Assembly (NCBI GenBank): GCA_965116565.1 | Contig: OZ220699.1 | Span: forward strand, 62,001 to 126,000 | Length of the DNA stretch: 64,000 nucleotides | Origin: Bin87 sp965116565 | GTDB lineage: Bacteria; Chloroflexota; Dehalococcoidia; Lucifugimonadales; UBA3495 | Direction of reading: 5' to 3' | Part shown: in pieces, positions 8,004 to 16,833 of the stretch | Layout of the letters: each line of letters starts with the position of its first letter | Position numbering within the stretch: position 1 is the first letter of the stretch | Translations under genes and position numbers: made by a program | Notes under the pieces: generated by a model | The model's input: only the letters and a program-made list of their open reading frames with translations | What the model was told of the DNA's origin: nothing | Databases searched by the model: none

Positions 8004-9335
8004 ATGTCGACTGAAACTCTCGGAAACACCGTAGCTGACCCTATTGACCGGAATAAGATATTGCCGGAAGACAGGGCTGTGCATGCCTGGTACCGGTTCG
8101 TCCTTTCGTTCCCGCCGCATTTGGTTCGGCATTATCTGGAACGGCTGGACGTAGATTCCTCTGACACCGTTTTGGACCCGTTTTGTGGCACCGGGACGAC
8201 GTTGGTGGAGTGTAAAAAACTGGGCATCGCTAGCGTGGGGATAGAGTCCAATCCGATGGCCGCCTTTGCAAGTTCCGCAAAGGTCGATTGGTCCGCAGAC
8301 CCTCGAATGCTTGAGAGGTATGCAGAGGTGGTGGTGTCAACTGCGCTGAAGAAGATTGAGGACATCCCGACGAACGCCCAGATTTCCCTTCCGCTGGATG
8401 GGGTCTGTGAAAACGGAGAACAGCTTCTGCGCCAACTCGAACCCGAGCAGATGAAGCTCTTGCTGAAGGATTCCATAAGTCCGTTGCCGTTGCATAAGAC
8501 CCTGGTGCTCTTGGACGAAATAGATCGGCGTGGCGACCCTGAACTGCGCCAATTTGGTCGATTGGCGCTGGCCAATGAACTGGCCTACCGGATAAGCAAT
8601 TTGAAATTCGGCCCCGAGGTGGGATTGGGGCGAATCAAGGTTGACGCCCCTGTGATGCACGTTTGGCTGGATGGAATGCGTGAGATCGCCTCTGATATCA
8701 GCAACGTGAGCGACCGCGTCGGCGTAGCTGCTCAGGTCTTCAGGGCAGACTCCCGCGATATGCACAAAATCCTGGCGCCCAATTCGATTGACGCGGTGAT
8801 AACGTCGCCCCCGTATCCCAACGAGAAAGACTATACGCGGACGACGCGCCTAGAGTCCGTGATCCTTGGGTTGATAAAGGACAGACAGCAGTTGCGGTCT
8901 CTAAAACAAGATTTGATCCGTTCCAACACCAGAGGTGTGTATAAATCCGACACGGATGATCTGGTGGTCGAAGCGCACGACGGGATACAAGAAATCGCGG
9001 ACGCCATTGAGCGCCGGCGCGTTGAACTTGGCAAGACTTCGGGTTTTGAGCGGCTTTATCCCCGCGTCACGCGACTCTATTTCGGCGGCATGACGAGACA
9101 TCTGGCCTCTCTGCGTCCGATTCTTCGGCCTGGCGCAAAGCTGGCTTATGTTGTAGGCGACCAGGCGTCGTATTTGAGGGTGATGATCCGTACGGGCCGG
9201 ATTGTCGCCGAACTCGCGGAATCCCTCGGCTACCGGGTGATTGGTGTAGACCTTTTCCGGACGAGGCTATCGACCGTTACCGGTGAACAACTTCGTGAGG
9301 AAGTCGTTCTCCTTGAATGGAAAGGTTCCCAGTAG
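8004..9335 (+). CDS. DNA methyltransferase of a restriction-modification pair (probably N4-cytosine)
   Basis: 443 residues. SAM-binding motif I is DPFCGTGTT (residues 58-66) followed by GIESNPMAAF; the catalytic motif IV is TSPPYPN (267-273). Motif I before a SPPY motif is typical of N4-cytosine or beta-class amino-methyltransferases. About 200 residues lie between the two motifs, longer than in minimal enzymes, and probably hold target recognition. The stop is 15 bases before a gene with a PD-(D/E)XK-like nuclease core, so the two form a compact restriction-modification operon. Base composition is visibly less GC-rich than the flanking metabolic genes, consistent with transfer. Confidence 0.85.
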   Translation: MSTETLGNTVADPIDRNKILPEDRAVHAWYRFVLSFPPHLVRHYLERLDVDSSDTVLDPFCGTGTTLVECKKLGIASVGIESNPMAAFASSAKVDWSADPRMLERYAEVVVSTALKKIEDIPTNAQISLPLDGVCENGEQLLRQLEPEQMKLLLKDSISPLPLHKTLVLLDEIDRRGDPELRQFGRLALANELAYRISNLKFGPEVGLGRIKVDAPVMHVWLDGMREIASDISNVSDRVGVAAQVFRADSRDMHKILAPNSIDAVITSPPYPNEKDYTRTTRLESVILGLIKDRQQLRSLKQDLIRSNTRGVYKSDTDDLVVEAHDGIQEIADAIERRRVELGKTSGFERLYPRVTRLYFGGMTRHLASLRPILRPGAKLAYVVGDQASYLRVMIRTGRIVAELAESLGYRVIGVDLFRTRLSTVTGEQLREEVVLLEWKGSQ

Positions 9336-9350
9336 CAAGGGTACGCCGCC

Positions 9351-10154
9351 ATGCCCCGGGCGAACCGTTATTCAAGAATTATTGAGGCCATCTTCCGCTC
9401 CAAATATCAGGACGGGAACCGCGAGGTGGAATTTGAGCGGCCTGACATAGTTACATGTGCTGCCGCTCTCAACATCAACCTTCCCAAGAATCTTGGGGAC
9501 GTCATCTACAGTTTTCGGTACAGGACGCAATTGCCTGACAGCATCCTGAACCTGGCGCCCGAAGGGGAAACGTGGATCATCAGGCCCGCAGGGCGAGCCA
9601 GGTACAGGCTGGTTTTGGTAACGGACTTGCCCTTAATTGCGAACCCGAACCTGTCGGTGACGAAAATTCCCGATGCTACCCCGGGGATTATCGCGAAGTA
9701 CGCCTTCAGTGATGAGCAAGCGCTTTTGGCCCGTGTCAGATACAACCGGTTGATCGATGTGTTTCTGGGCCTTGCTTGTTACTCGTTGCAGAACCACCTC
9801 AGGACCACCGTGTCCGGAATGGGGCAGGTGGAGACCGATGAGATTTACGTTGGTGTCGACAAGAGTGGGTCCCAATACGCGGTGCCAGTACAGGCGAAAG
9901 GAGGCAACGACAGACTCAACCGGGTCCAGATCGAACAAGACATCGCTATCTGCACCGAAAAACTGCCTACACTAATTTGCCGGCCGGTCGGGGCGCAGTT
10001 CATGGATGACGAGACAATCGCCCTGTTCGAGTTCGAACGGCAAGGTGACGACATCAGAGTCTCCTCAGAAAGGCACTATCAACTTGTGCCGCCCGAATCC
10101 ATTACGGAGCAAGACTTGATCTCATATCGTCAGCGTTTGGGCGATAGGGCGTAA
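9351..10154 (+). CDS. Putative restriction endonuclease, PD-(D/E)XK fold
   Basis: 267 residues, immediately downstream of the methyltransferase. The central region contains E161 and D163 (QVETDEIYVGVD) followed by YAVPVQAKGG with Q181-A-K183, which fits an E/D-x(n)-(E/Q)-x-K nuclease core; the following amphipathic segment (RVQIEQDIAICTEK) and the NLPKNLGDVIYSFRYR-like N-terminal domain suggest a separate recognition domain. I do not recognise a named restriction enzyme. The assignment rests on the catalytic pattern plus operon context with a modification enzyme. GC content is lower than in neighbouring metabolic genes. Confidence 0.65.
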   Translation: MPRANRYSRIIEAIFRSKYQDGNREVEFERPDIVTCAAALNINLPKNLGDVIYSFRYRTQLPDSILNLAPEGETWIIRPAGRARYRLVLVTDLPLIANPNLSVTKIPDATPGIIAKYAFSDEQALLARVRYNRLIDVFLGLACYSLQNHLRTTVSGMGQVETDEIYVGVDKSGSQYAVPVQAKGGNDRLNRVQIEQDIAICTEKLPTLICRPVGAQFMDDETIALFEFERQGDDIRVSSERHYQLVPPESITEQDLISYRQRLGDRA

Positions 10155-10220
10155 ACGAAGACCGAATCCCACCATGTACAATGCCCCCATCCAACCCAAC
10201 CCACGTAGGGAGCCATGCCC

Positions 10221-11771
10221 ATGAAATACGACCACATCGTTGTCGGCGGCGGGACGGCCGGGTGCATCGTCGCTGCCCGCCTCTCCGAGGATCCTGACCG
10301 CTCCGTGCTGCTGCTGGAGGCGGGGCCGGACTATCCCGATTTCAACCACCTGCCCGAGATGCTCAAGCTGGGCTGGGGCACTGTGAACCTGGAGGCCCGC
10401 GCCGCCGGTTCGCCCTTCAACTGGTCCTTCACCGGCACGGCCACGCCGGAGCAGGACGCCATGCCCGTGCCGCGCGGCCGCGTGCTGGGCGGTTCCAGCG
10501 CCATCAACGGCCAGACCTTCATCCGCGGCGCACCCGAGGACTACGACACCTGGGAGTCATGGGGCAACGAGGGCTGGGGTTACGTGGACTGCCTGCCCTA
10601 CTTCCGTCGCCTGGAGAACGATGCCGACTTCCACGACGACTTCCACGGCACCGACGGGCCGGTTCCCGTGCGGCATCACCAGCGCGAGACCTGGCCGCCG
10701 TCCCAGGAGGCGTTCTTCCAGGCCGCCACCGGAGCCGGTTACCCGTTCCATCCCGACGTGAATAATCCGGAGGCCACCGGCGTCAGCCTGCGCGCCGAGA
10801 ACAACATCGACGGCGTGCGCATGAGCATGGCCCTGTGCTACGTCGACATGGCGCGACACCGCCTCAACCTGACCATCCGCCCCAACGCCCAGGCCCGCCG
10901 CGTCGTGCTGGAGCATGACGGGGCAGGCTCACCACGAGCGGTCGGGATGGAGGTCGAGAGCGGCGGCGAGACCTTCGTCGTCGAGGGCGACGAGATCATC
11001 CTGTGCACCGGCGCCGTCGGCTCGCCCCAACTGCTCATGCTGTCGGGCATCGGCCCCGCCGACCAACTGCGGACGCACGGTATCCCCGTCGTCGTCGAGT
11101 CGCCCGGCGTGGGCCAGAACATGCGCGACCACCCCAACGTGTCGGTGCGCTACATGGTCAGGGAGGGCGTTCCCCAGGACCCCAACGGCATGCGCGCCCT
11201 GCGCCTGCGTTACACCGCCACCGGCTCCGACACGCCCAACGACATGATCCTGTCGCCGGCGTCGCTGAACACCGTGGTGCGGGACGACAACCCGGCCCAC
11301 ACCGTCAACTGCGGCCTGTACCTGGCGGCCGGCAAGGGCGAGTTGCGGCTCGAGTCCGCCGACCCCCACGTGCAGCCCAGCATGGACTACCGCTACCTGG
11401 AGGAGGACTGGGACCGGCAGCGGCTGCGGGAGGCCGTCCGCCTCTGCGTGTCGCTGCTTCAGAACAGCGCCTACGACGACATCATCGACGAGATCACCGC
11501 GCCCACGGCGGCCGACCTGGAATCCAACGAGACGCTGGATGCGTGGCTGCGCCGCAACATCAGCACGTCGTATCACATCTCCGGCACCTGCAAGATGGGG
11601 CCGGACGACGATGCCATGGCCGTGGTGGATACGAACCTACGCGTGCGCGGCGTCGCCGGCCTGCGGGTCGCGGATGCGTCGATCATGCCGGACGTGGTGC
11701 GCGCCAACACCAACGTCACCACCATGATGATCGCCGAGCGTGTCGCCGAGTTCATCAAGTCGGGGAATTAG
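10221..11771 (+). CDS. GMC-family FAD-dependent oxidoreductase (choline/alcohol dehydrogenase-like)
   Basis: 516 residues. The N-terminal FAD-binding motif is VVGGGTAGCIVAARLSED with EAGPD following; the GMC signatures are GRVLGGSSAINGQ and GAVGSPQLLMLSGIGP, and the C-terminal catalytic block is SYHISGTCKMG ending in ADASIMPDVVRANTN. The family oxidises alcohols with FAD in the cytoplasm or periplasm; the substrate is undetermined. The ATG at 10221 is preferred to 10215 because the GTAGGGAG ribosome site is then correctly spaced. The 3' end overlaps the convergent CYTH gene by 17 bases. Confidence 0.92.
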   Translation: MKYDHIVVGGGTAGCIVAARLSEDPDRSVLLLEAGPDYPDFNHLPEMLKLGWGTVNLEARAAGSPFNWSFTGTATPEQDAMPVPRGRVLGGSSAINGQTFIRGAPEDYDTWESWGNEGWGYVDCLPYFRRLENDADFHDDFHGTDGPVPVRHHQRETWPPSQEAFFQAATGAGYPFHPDVNNPEATGVSLRAENNIDGVRMSMALCYVDMARHRLNLTIRPNAQARRVVLEHDGAGSPRAVGMEVESGGETFVVEGDEIILCTGAVGSPQLLMLSGIGPADQLRTHGIPVVVESPGVGQNMRDHPNVSVRYMVREGVPQDPNGMRALRLRYTATGSDTPNDMILSPASLNTVVRDDNPAHTVNCGLYLAAGKGELRLESADPHVQPSMDYRYLEEDWDRQRLREAVRLCVSLLQNSAYDDIIDEITAPTAADLESNETLDAWLRRNISTSYHISGTCKMGPDDDAMAVVDTNLRVRGVAGLRVADASIMPDVVRANTNVTTMMIAERVAEFIKSGN

Positions 11772-12291
11772 CGGCGGCAACCAAATCCTCGTTGGAGCCG
11801 ACGATGTGATTGCCTAGGCACGGCTCGAATAGACGTTGGTACTCGGCTATCTGGAGGTCTATGTCGCAGCCATCCTGCGCCTGGACCTCCACCTCAAATA
11901 TCCGGCCGACGCCCTCCACCGTGTCCAGGTTGAATACGACGTTGTCTTTCGCCCACAACTCCCGCTGCTTGCGGACGACTGCGCTGATGCCCAGCGCGGC
12001 CTCCAGCAGTTCTTTCATTGAGGGATCGTTGGCTTCCGCCGTCTGAAATCGGCTGGTGCGGGCGCCCCTATCCTGACCCTCGCAATAGTAGATCAGCTCG
12101 CCTTTGCCGTCCTCGATGCGGAGTTTGAGGCGGCGCGTGCCGCCGTCTGCATCCACGGGCGGCAGGCGGTAGTAGTAGTCCACCTGCTCCTTGACCTCGA
12201 CGAGCGCCGCGCCGTGGTCGCGCAGCAGCCGGCGGATGGGGGCGAAATTGTCGCAGTACGCCTTCAGTTCCCGGTTCAGTCGGAAGGTCAT
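11755..12291 (-). CDS. CYTH-domain protein (class IV adenylate cyclase / triphosphatase-like)
   Basis: 178 residues. The beginning (NRELKAYC), the basic strand RRLKLRIEDGKGELIYYCEG, VRKQRELWAKDNVVFNLDTV and RIFEVEVQ follow the charged alternating strands of the CYTH triphosphate tunnel. The N-terminal signature is a relaxed R-E-L-K rather than a perfect ExExK, so catalytic class is uncertain (cyclase, thiamine-triphosphatase or polyphosphatase are all possible). The ATG overlaps the stop of the upstream SDR gene by four bases (ATGA), indicating translational coupling. Confidence 0.78.
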   Translation of the reverse strand: MTFRLNRELKAYCDNFAPIRRLLRDHGAALVEVKEQVDYYYRLPPVDADGGTRRLKLRIEDGKGELIYYCEGQDRGARTSRFQTAEANDPSMKELLEAALGISAVVRKQRELWAKDNVVFNLDTVEGVGRIFEVEVQAQDGCDIDLQIAEYQRLFEPCLGNHIVGSNEDLVAAANSPT

Positions 12292-13187
12292 GGGCCCGGC
12301 GCGTCGGCTCTCAACGCGGCGATGCCCTCCGCCAGCCCCGGGTGTTCCAGATTCAGCCGGCGCATGGTTTGGGCGCTGTCCAGGCCCAGCAGGTCGGGCC
12401 GGCTTGATTCTCCGGCGCGAGCCCGACTATCGGCGTCCACCGGTTGCACCAGGTTCTCGTCCAGTTGGAACGTCCGCGCTATGGCCAGGGCGAAGTCGTA
12501 CATGCTCACCCAGTCGCGGCCGGCGATGTGCAGAATGCCCGGGCAATCCAGTCCGACCATCCTCGCGATGCCGTCCACCAGGTGCTCCACGTACACCGGC
12601 GTTCGCATGACATCGGTGGGGGCGAGGTAGGGCCGGCCGTTGCGGAGGTTCTCGATGAGCCACGGGGCGAAGTTGCGCTGCCCCGGCTCTGGCCATCCGT
12701 ACACGATGCTGGTGCGAACGATGCTCCAGGATTCGGTCTCCCAGGCCACCTCCTGCTCAGCCTCCCACTTGGTACGACCATAGTGGGTGTTGGGTCTTGG
12801 GGTTCTGTCCTCCCGGTACGGTCCGCCCTCGCCGTCGTACACGTACTCCGTGGACACGAAAATCAGCCTTGACCCGTGCTGCTCACAGAGCCTCGCAATG
12901 GTTGCCGTTGCGGTCACATTGACGGCAGTGGCGCGCTCGGGTTCCCGCTCCGCCGTCCCAACGTCGGCCATGGCCGCCAGATGGATCACCAACTGCGGCC
13001 GGACCTGCTCGAACAGCGACTCCAGGGCGCCCGTATCCGTGAGTTCCACCTGATGCCACGCGTTGCCATCGTCGGCGGGAGGCTGGGACCGGTAGGTGCC
13101 GGCCACTTCATGGTCCGGCGACGCGCCGAGGCGCCGCATCAGGTATCGTCCGATGAAGCCGCTGGCTCCGATTACCAGGACGCGCAA
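12288..13187 (-). CDS. RmlD-like extended SDR / NAD(P)-dependent sugar-nucleotide reductase
   Basis: About 299 residues. The N-terminus is a Rossmann motif (VLVIGASGFIGRYL), followed by VIHLAAMADVG, FVSTEYVYDGEGGPYRED and the catalytic YGRTKWEAE (YxxxK). This is the arrangement of dTDP-4-dehydrorhamnose reductase-like enzymes. No other rhamnose-pathway gene is nearby, so the sugar substrate is open. I favour the TTG at 13187 (L-R-V-L-V-I-G) with an AGGTG upstream; a TTG at 13202 is also in frame. It is coupled to the CYTH gene by an ATGA overlap. Confidence 0.82.
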   Translation of the reverse strand: MRVLVIGASGFIGRYLMRRLGASPDHEVAGTYRSQPPADDGNAWHQVELTDTGALESLFEQVRPQLVIHLAAMADVGTAEREPERATAVNVTATATIARLCEQHGSRLIFVSTEYVYDGEGGPYREDRTPRPNTHYGRTKWEAEQEVAWETESWSIVRTSIVYGWPEPGQRNFAPWLIENLRNGRPYLAPTDVMRTPVYVEHLVDGIARMVGLDCPGILHIAGRDWVSMYDFALAIARTFQLDENLVQPVDADSRARAGESSRPDLLGLDSAQTMRRLNLEHPGLAEGIAALRADAPGP

Positions 13188-13218
13188 GTTGCACCTGCCC
13201 AATGTCGATTCGTGGTGG

Positions 13219-13956
13219 TCATTCGCCCCGCAGTTGGCGGATCTGCTCCTCCAGTTCTCGTACCCGGGCTTCGGCCTGGAGGCGAGCTTCCCGCTCTTGG
13301 GTCAGCGCCTCCCTTTCCTCGGCAAAGGCTTGCCGTACCGAATCCAGGGTGGCGACGGGCTCGCCGGTTGCGGGGTCGTACCAGACCAGATGCCCGTCGA
13401 TCCAGCGTACGTCAACATTCAGGATGGCGCTGTGCCCCTGCAGGCTGCCGTCAGACAGTTCATCAATCTGTATGGGTTCGTATCGCCCGCCCGACAGGCG
13501 GTCGCCGGCCAGCCTCGTGCCGTGGAACTGGCCGGTCTCGTCAAAGCGCCAGTATTCGGGAATACCCAGGTCGGCGTAGGTGATTCGCTTGTCCACGGTG
13601 TCCCTGCGGCCGCTTGACGCCGAGGCAACTTCCAGCACGAAATCGGGCGGCTTGCCCTGCTCTGAGATGACGTATCCGTTGCGGGCGCGAAAGGTGACAG
13701 GGTAAGCGTTCAAGGACACCAGCATGTCTGGGTAGGGCACGTCGGACATGTCAGCGAGTTCCGCGGGCAGAACCGTCGTGAGGTAGCGGTCGCCGCCGAT
13801 CACCGTGGTGTCGAGGTTGCCGAGATGTTGGGCCAGGAAATGCGCGCTGCCGGTGAAGGTGAGATGGTCAAATACGGTCATCTTCTCGTCGGGAATGAAG
13901 GGAGTGTCCGGCAGCTGGTAGGAGGGGAAAGTTTTGGGTGTTTTGGCGGTGGTCAT
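13219..13956 (-). CDS. Uma2-family putative endonuclease
   Basis: 245 residues. The Uma2 (DUF820) core is seen as PDFVLEVASASSGRRD followed by DKRITYADLGIPEYWRFDE, which carries the D...E-V...K pattern of this PD-(D/E)XK nuclease family. The last 45 residues (RQAFAEEREALTQEREARLQ onward) form a strongly charged coiled coil, a common C-terminal addition in this family. Uma2 genes are abundant in cyanobacteria and Chloroflexota and their role is not known. It lies 31 bases upstream of the SDR gene on the same strand. Confidence 0.85.
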   Translation of the reverse strand: MTTAKTPKTFPSYQLPDTPFIPDEKMTVFDHLTFTGSAHFLAQHLGNLDTTVIGGDRYLTTVLPAELADMSDVPYPDMLVSLNAYPVTFRARNGYVISEQGKPPDFVLEVASASSGRRDTVDKRITYADLGIPEYWRFDETGQFHGTRLAGDRLSGGRYEPIQIDELSDGSLQGHSAILNVDVRWIDGHLVWYDPATGEPVATLDSVRQAFAEEREALTQEREARLQAEARVRELEEQIRQLRGE

Positions 13957-14080
13957 GGTGAGCCTCGCCGAGTCTGGCGCGTGCGTGGTCGGTCTGCGAT
14001 GCGGCAGGCGTTGGATTGGATTATACCCCGCGGGAGGACAACATTGATCGAGCAGGCCGCCGCAAGCGCCTTCCCGGCCC

Positions 14081-15235
14081 TTATGTATACAGGCGGTTCA
14101 GGTTGGCGTACCGGTCGGGGTCGAGGTCCCGGCCGGCCAGCGCTGGATGGTCGTGGCCGTAGCGGTGGGCGCGGAACACGGAGTTGGCCTGACCCGAGAT
14201 GGAACCGCCGACGCCGAAACCGCTCTGCCCCAGGAACGGGTTGATGTACTCCCACACGACTTCCCTCGCCGGCGTCACCTCGAAGAGGCGGCCGGGCGCG
14301 CCCTCGCAGATCAGCGTGTTGCCATTGGGCAGACGCTCCGCGCCGCTGATGTGATAGCTGTAGAAGGATATGGGCGGGTCGCCGCGGTATTCCCAGGCAA
14401 CCTCGTCGGTGGCGGGATCGACCTCTATCACGCGGGAGTGCGTGACGCCGCGCTTGTGGGGCCCATTGTCAAAGAGGAGTACCCGCCCGTTGCTGAGCAT
14501 GGTGGGGTGATGCTGGTGCGAGATGTTGCCGCGCCCCCACTTCCAGCGGAACTTGCCGCTATCCTTTTCAACGATGCCCACGGTGTCGGTCTGGCGGAAG
14601 CTGACCAGCAGGTCGCCTTCGGGGGTAACGTTCAGAGCGTTCTGGTGCGTCCACTCCTCACGTCCCTCCAGGAAGCAGATGCGATCCTCATCGAGGTCAA
14701 GGTGATCCCATGAGGTCCATTCGTACACCGTATCACCGGCGGGGGTGATCTCCCGGACCACGTCCCCCAGCATGCCTCCGCTCTCGCCGTCCTCGTGCCC
14801 GCCCTTGACCCGCTGCGAGATTTCCTCGGGGATCAGTTCCCAAGTCAGCACCAGGGTGTTTCCGTTGGGCAGACGCTCGAAGTCATGGTGCAGCAGCGGG
14901 TACCGGTATTCCCAGACCACGTTGCTGTCCCAGTCCAGCTCCAGGATGGCGCCGGCCACCGTCCTGCCGCCGCGAGGCAGCAGTTCCATCTCGGGACGCT
15001 CCAGGAATGAGGTCTCCTCCGCCGCCGGACCGGTGCGCAGCAGCAGGTTGCCGTTGGGCAGCAGGTACGAATACCCGATGCCCTGGCTGGAGCGCCAGGT
15101 GTGGCAGATGCGCCCCTCCATGTCGATGAGACGAGATTCCTGCCCGTTCAGGTTGGTCACCAGGGTGTAGCCCCGATACGCCTGCTTCGGGTTGTAGTGA
15201 ATGAGACCGTTCGGATGGTTGTTGGACCAGCCCAT
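14081..15235 (-). CDS. Arylsulfotransferase-like beta-propeller protein, paralogue 1
   Basis: 384 residues from the ATG at 15235, which has an excellent AAAGGAGG ribosome site. Repeated propeller blades carry LPNGN signatures (YLLPNGNLLLRTG, RLPNGNTLVLTWE, RLPNGNTLICEG) and IDMEGRICHTW at the first blade; the middle contains WGRGNISHQHHPTMLSNGR with a His cluster. This matches the Arylsulfotran_2 / ASST-like family, which transfers sulfate between phenols in characterised members. There is no signal peptide. The C-terminus DLDPDRYANLNRLYT is nearly repeated in the gene at 45939-47027. Confidence 0.82.
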   Translation of the reverse strand: MGWSNNHPNGLIHYNPKQAYRGYTLVTNLNGQESRLIDMEGRICHTWRSSQGIGYSYLLPNGNLLLRTGPAAEETSFLERPEMELLPRGGRTVAGAILELDWDSNVVWEYRYPLLHHDFERLPNGNTLVLTWELIPEEISQRVKGGHEDGESGGMLGDVVREITPAGDTVYEWTSWDHLDLDEDRICFLEGREEWTHQNALNVTPEGDLLVSFRQTDTVGIVEKDSGKFRWKWGRGNISHQHHPTMLSNGRVLLFDNGPHKRGVTHSRVIEVDPATDEVAWEYRGDPPISFYSYHISGAERLPNGNTLICEGAPGRLFEVTPAREVVWEYINPFLGQSGFGVGGSISGQANSVFRAHRYGHDHPALAGRDLDPDRYANLNRLYT

Positions 15236-15340
15236 GTATTTCCCTCCTTTACCGCATCTGGCGCAGGTGAGGATTGTATAATACGCCGAACGATGGTGTA
15301 GGCCATGCATCTCCTCGATGACGACCTCCCACCCAAGCGA

Positions 15341-15379
15341 AAAGCCTCTCACAGCGAAAACGCTCAGGTGAGAGGCTTT
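15341..15379 (-). terminator. Nested hairpin, probable terminator
   Basis: AAAGCCTCTCAC (15341-15352) pairs perfectly with GTGAGAGGCTTT (15368-15379); inside, AGCG-AAAA-CGCT forms a second stem. Read on the minus strand the hairpin is followed by TTTT. It lies between the end of the SWIM-finger gene and the start of the arylsulfotransferase-like gene. Confidence 0.7.
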
Positions 15380-15417
15380 AGGCGGGACCAGGTGCTGGCT
15401 TCCGGGACAAACGTAAA

Positions 15418-15447
15418 GGGCTGGACTCCCTTACGAGTGTCCAGCCC
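15418..15447. other. Second hairpin, 9-bp perfect stem
   Basis: GGGCTGGAC (15418-15426) pairs with GTCCAGCCC (15439-15447) around a 12-base loop. It lies between the SWIM-finger gene stop and the nested terminator and may be part of the same termination region. Confidence 0.5.
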
Positions 15448-15527
15448 GTGGTGATCCCACTGGATCAATATATCATCCGCCCCCGGATGCTTGTCAATTA
15501 GCGTTGCAAATGGGGTCCAATCGCGTT

Positions 15528-16673
15528 TCAATCCCCCAGCTCGTCGGCCGCCTGGTTCCATTCTTTCGCTCCGCACAGAGAGGTCAAGGCTCGGTTGGCC
15601 CCCTCCTGGAGCATAAGGTGGTCAGCGTGAACCAACCCGCCGAGAGTTTGGTGTGCGACCTTGTAATCCAGGTTCGGTGAATCCTCGGCCATGATGTCGA
15701 GCACTACGTCCACCTGGTCGAGGTAGGCCCACTGCACATCCTCCGGCAAAGCGTCCCTCGCCGCCGTCCGCCGCTCATTGCATTTGTCGAAGGTGGGGCT
15801 CCCGGTGTACGTGAAAACGGCGTCCGACCAGCCGGCTATATCGAGACAGTCGCGCGGCGCATCCTTCAGCGTTTTGGTGAATTCATCCCTCGCTTCTCGC
15901 ATGGTCCGCGTAGCTGAATCGTAGCTCCCGCCCAGCTCCGTCTCGACAATATCGACGACCAGAGGCTCCGATATAAAATTCAGTTGCGCCGCCGCGTTAG
16001 CAATCGCCGCTTCGCGTTTGGCGATGTCGCTATTTACACGGCGCAACGCGTCGATCAGATCACGACGGATGGAGTCGCACTGCTCTGTGTTGATGGAGGG
16101 AGGGGCCGTGGGCGTCGGCAATGCCGTTGACGCGATGCGCTCAGCCGTGGGCGGAACGCTGGCCACCGGCGCGGCGCAGCCTAGGGTCATGGTGCAAACC
16201 AGAAGCAGGGTCACAAAGCCAACGAAGCCAAAGGCAATCATGTTCGCTTTGCGCAAATACCAAGGGGGGGAGGGCGGTGTCGGTGTCGCCGGTGGAGGTT
16301 GCAGAACCGGTTCGTCGTCCTCGTCTTCGCCGGACAGTTCCCACGTCAGATGCTGGTGGCGGCCGCAGTAGATGGAGCGCCGCCAAGGGGTGTTCCGACA
16401 TTGCCGCCCAGCCAGGGTCATGGCTTGGCATCGAGGCAGCTCTATCACCACAACGTCGGCGGTTTCCTCGGGAAAGGCATCAAACACGCGGTCGATGTGT
16501 TTGCAGTGCCCTCTGGCTCTTGCCCCTCTGCACTCGCAGACGTAACGAAGGACGCCGTTGCGGTCCTCCACAATTTCGACGCGGTACAGCAGGCCAGGGG
16601 ACGAATCGCTGAGCGCGGAGAAGGTGCCGTCAAGTTCCGGAAAAACAAGGGGATGGGGAGTATAATCAGCCAC
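15528..16673 (-). CDS. Unknown membrane protein with cytoplasmic SWIM and Cys/His zinc motifs
   Basis: 381 residues from the GTG at 16673, chosen because GGAGG lies 10 bases upstream. Residues 46-59 give C-x-C-x8-C-x-H, a SWIM zinc finger; C82, C92, C103 and H106 (RCQAMTLAGRQCRNT ... YCGRH) form a second zinc-binding-like motif. A Pro-rich linker leads to one transmembrane helix at about 144-166 (IAFGFVGFVTLLLVCTMTL). The C-terminal 200 residues are acidic and helical with no recognised domain. SWIM fingers bind nucleic acid or protein; a membrane-anchored version suggests a sensing or tethering role, but this is inference. Confidence 0.65.
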   Translation of the reverse strand: MADYTPHPLVFPELDGTFSALSDSSPGLLYRVEIVEDRNGVLRYVCECRGARARGHCKHIDRVFDAFPEETADVVVIELPRCQAMTLAGRQCRNTPWRRSIYCGRHQHLTWELSGEDEDDEPVLQPPPATPTPPSPPWYLRKANMIAFGFVGFVTLLLVCTMTLGCAAPVASVPPTAERIASTALPTPTAPPSINTEQCDSIRRDLIDALRRVNSDIAKREAAIANAAAQLNFISEPLVVDIVETELGGSYDSATRTMREARDEFTKTLKDAPRDCLDIAGWSDAVFTYTGSPTFDKCNERRTAARDALPEDVQWAYLDQVDVVLDIMAEDSPNLDYKVAHQTLGGLVHADHLMLQEGANRALTSLCGAKEWNQAADELGD

Positions 16674-16833
16674 AGCAGCGTGACCTCCACTACAGGTTGA
16701 CGCTGAAACTCCGCTGGAGAACCGACCCTCCGGCGGCGTCACTTTATCACGGCTAGGGATTAGCGTTCATATCGCCACCCCAAAGACCGCGGCCCCGATT
16801 CCAACTATGATTGCTTGGACTGGAGTGGAAAAA

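Noticed and set aside
15364..15576. Short frame ending at the terminator (70 codons)
   Set aside because: It crosses the hairpins and overlaps the end of the SWIM-finger gene; no homology pattern was seen.
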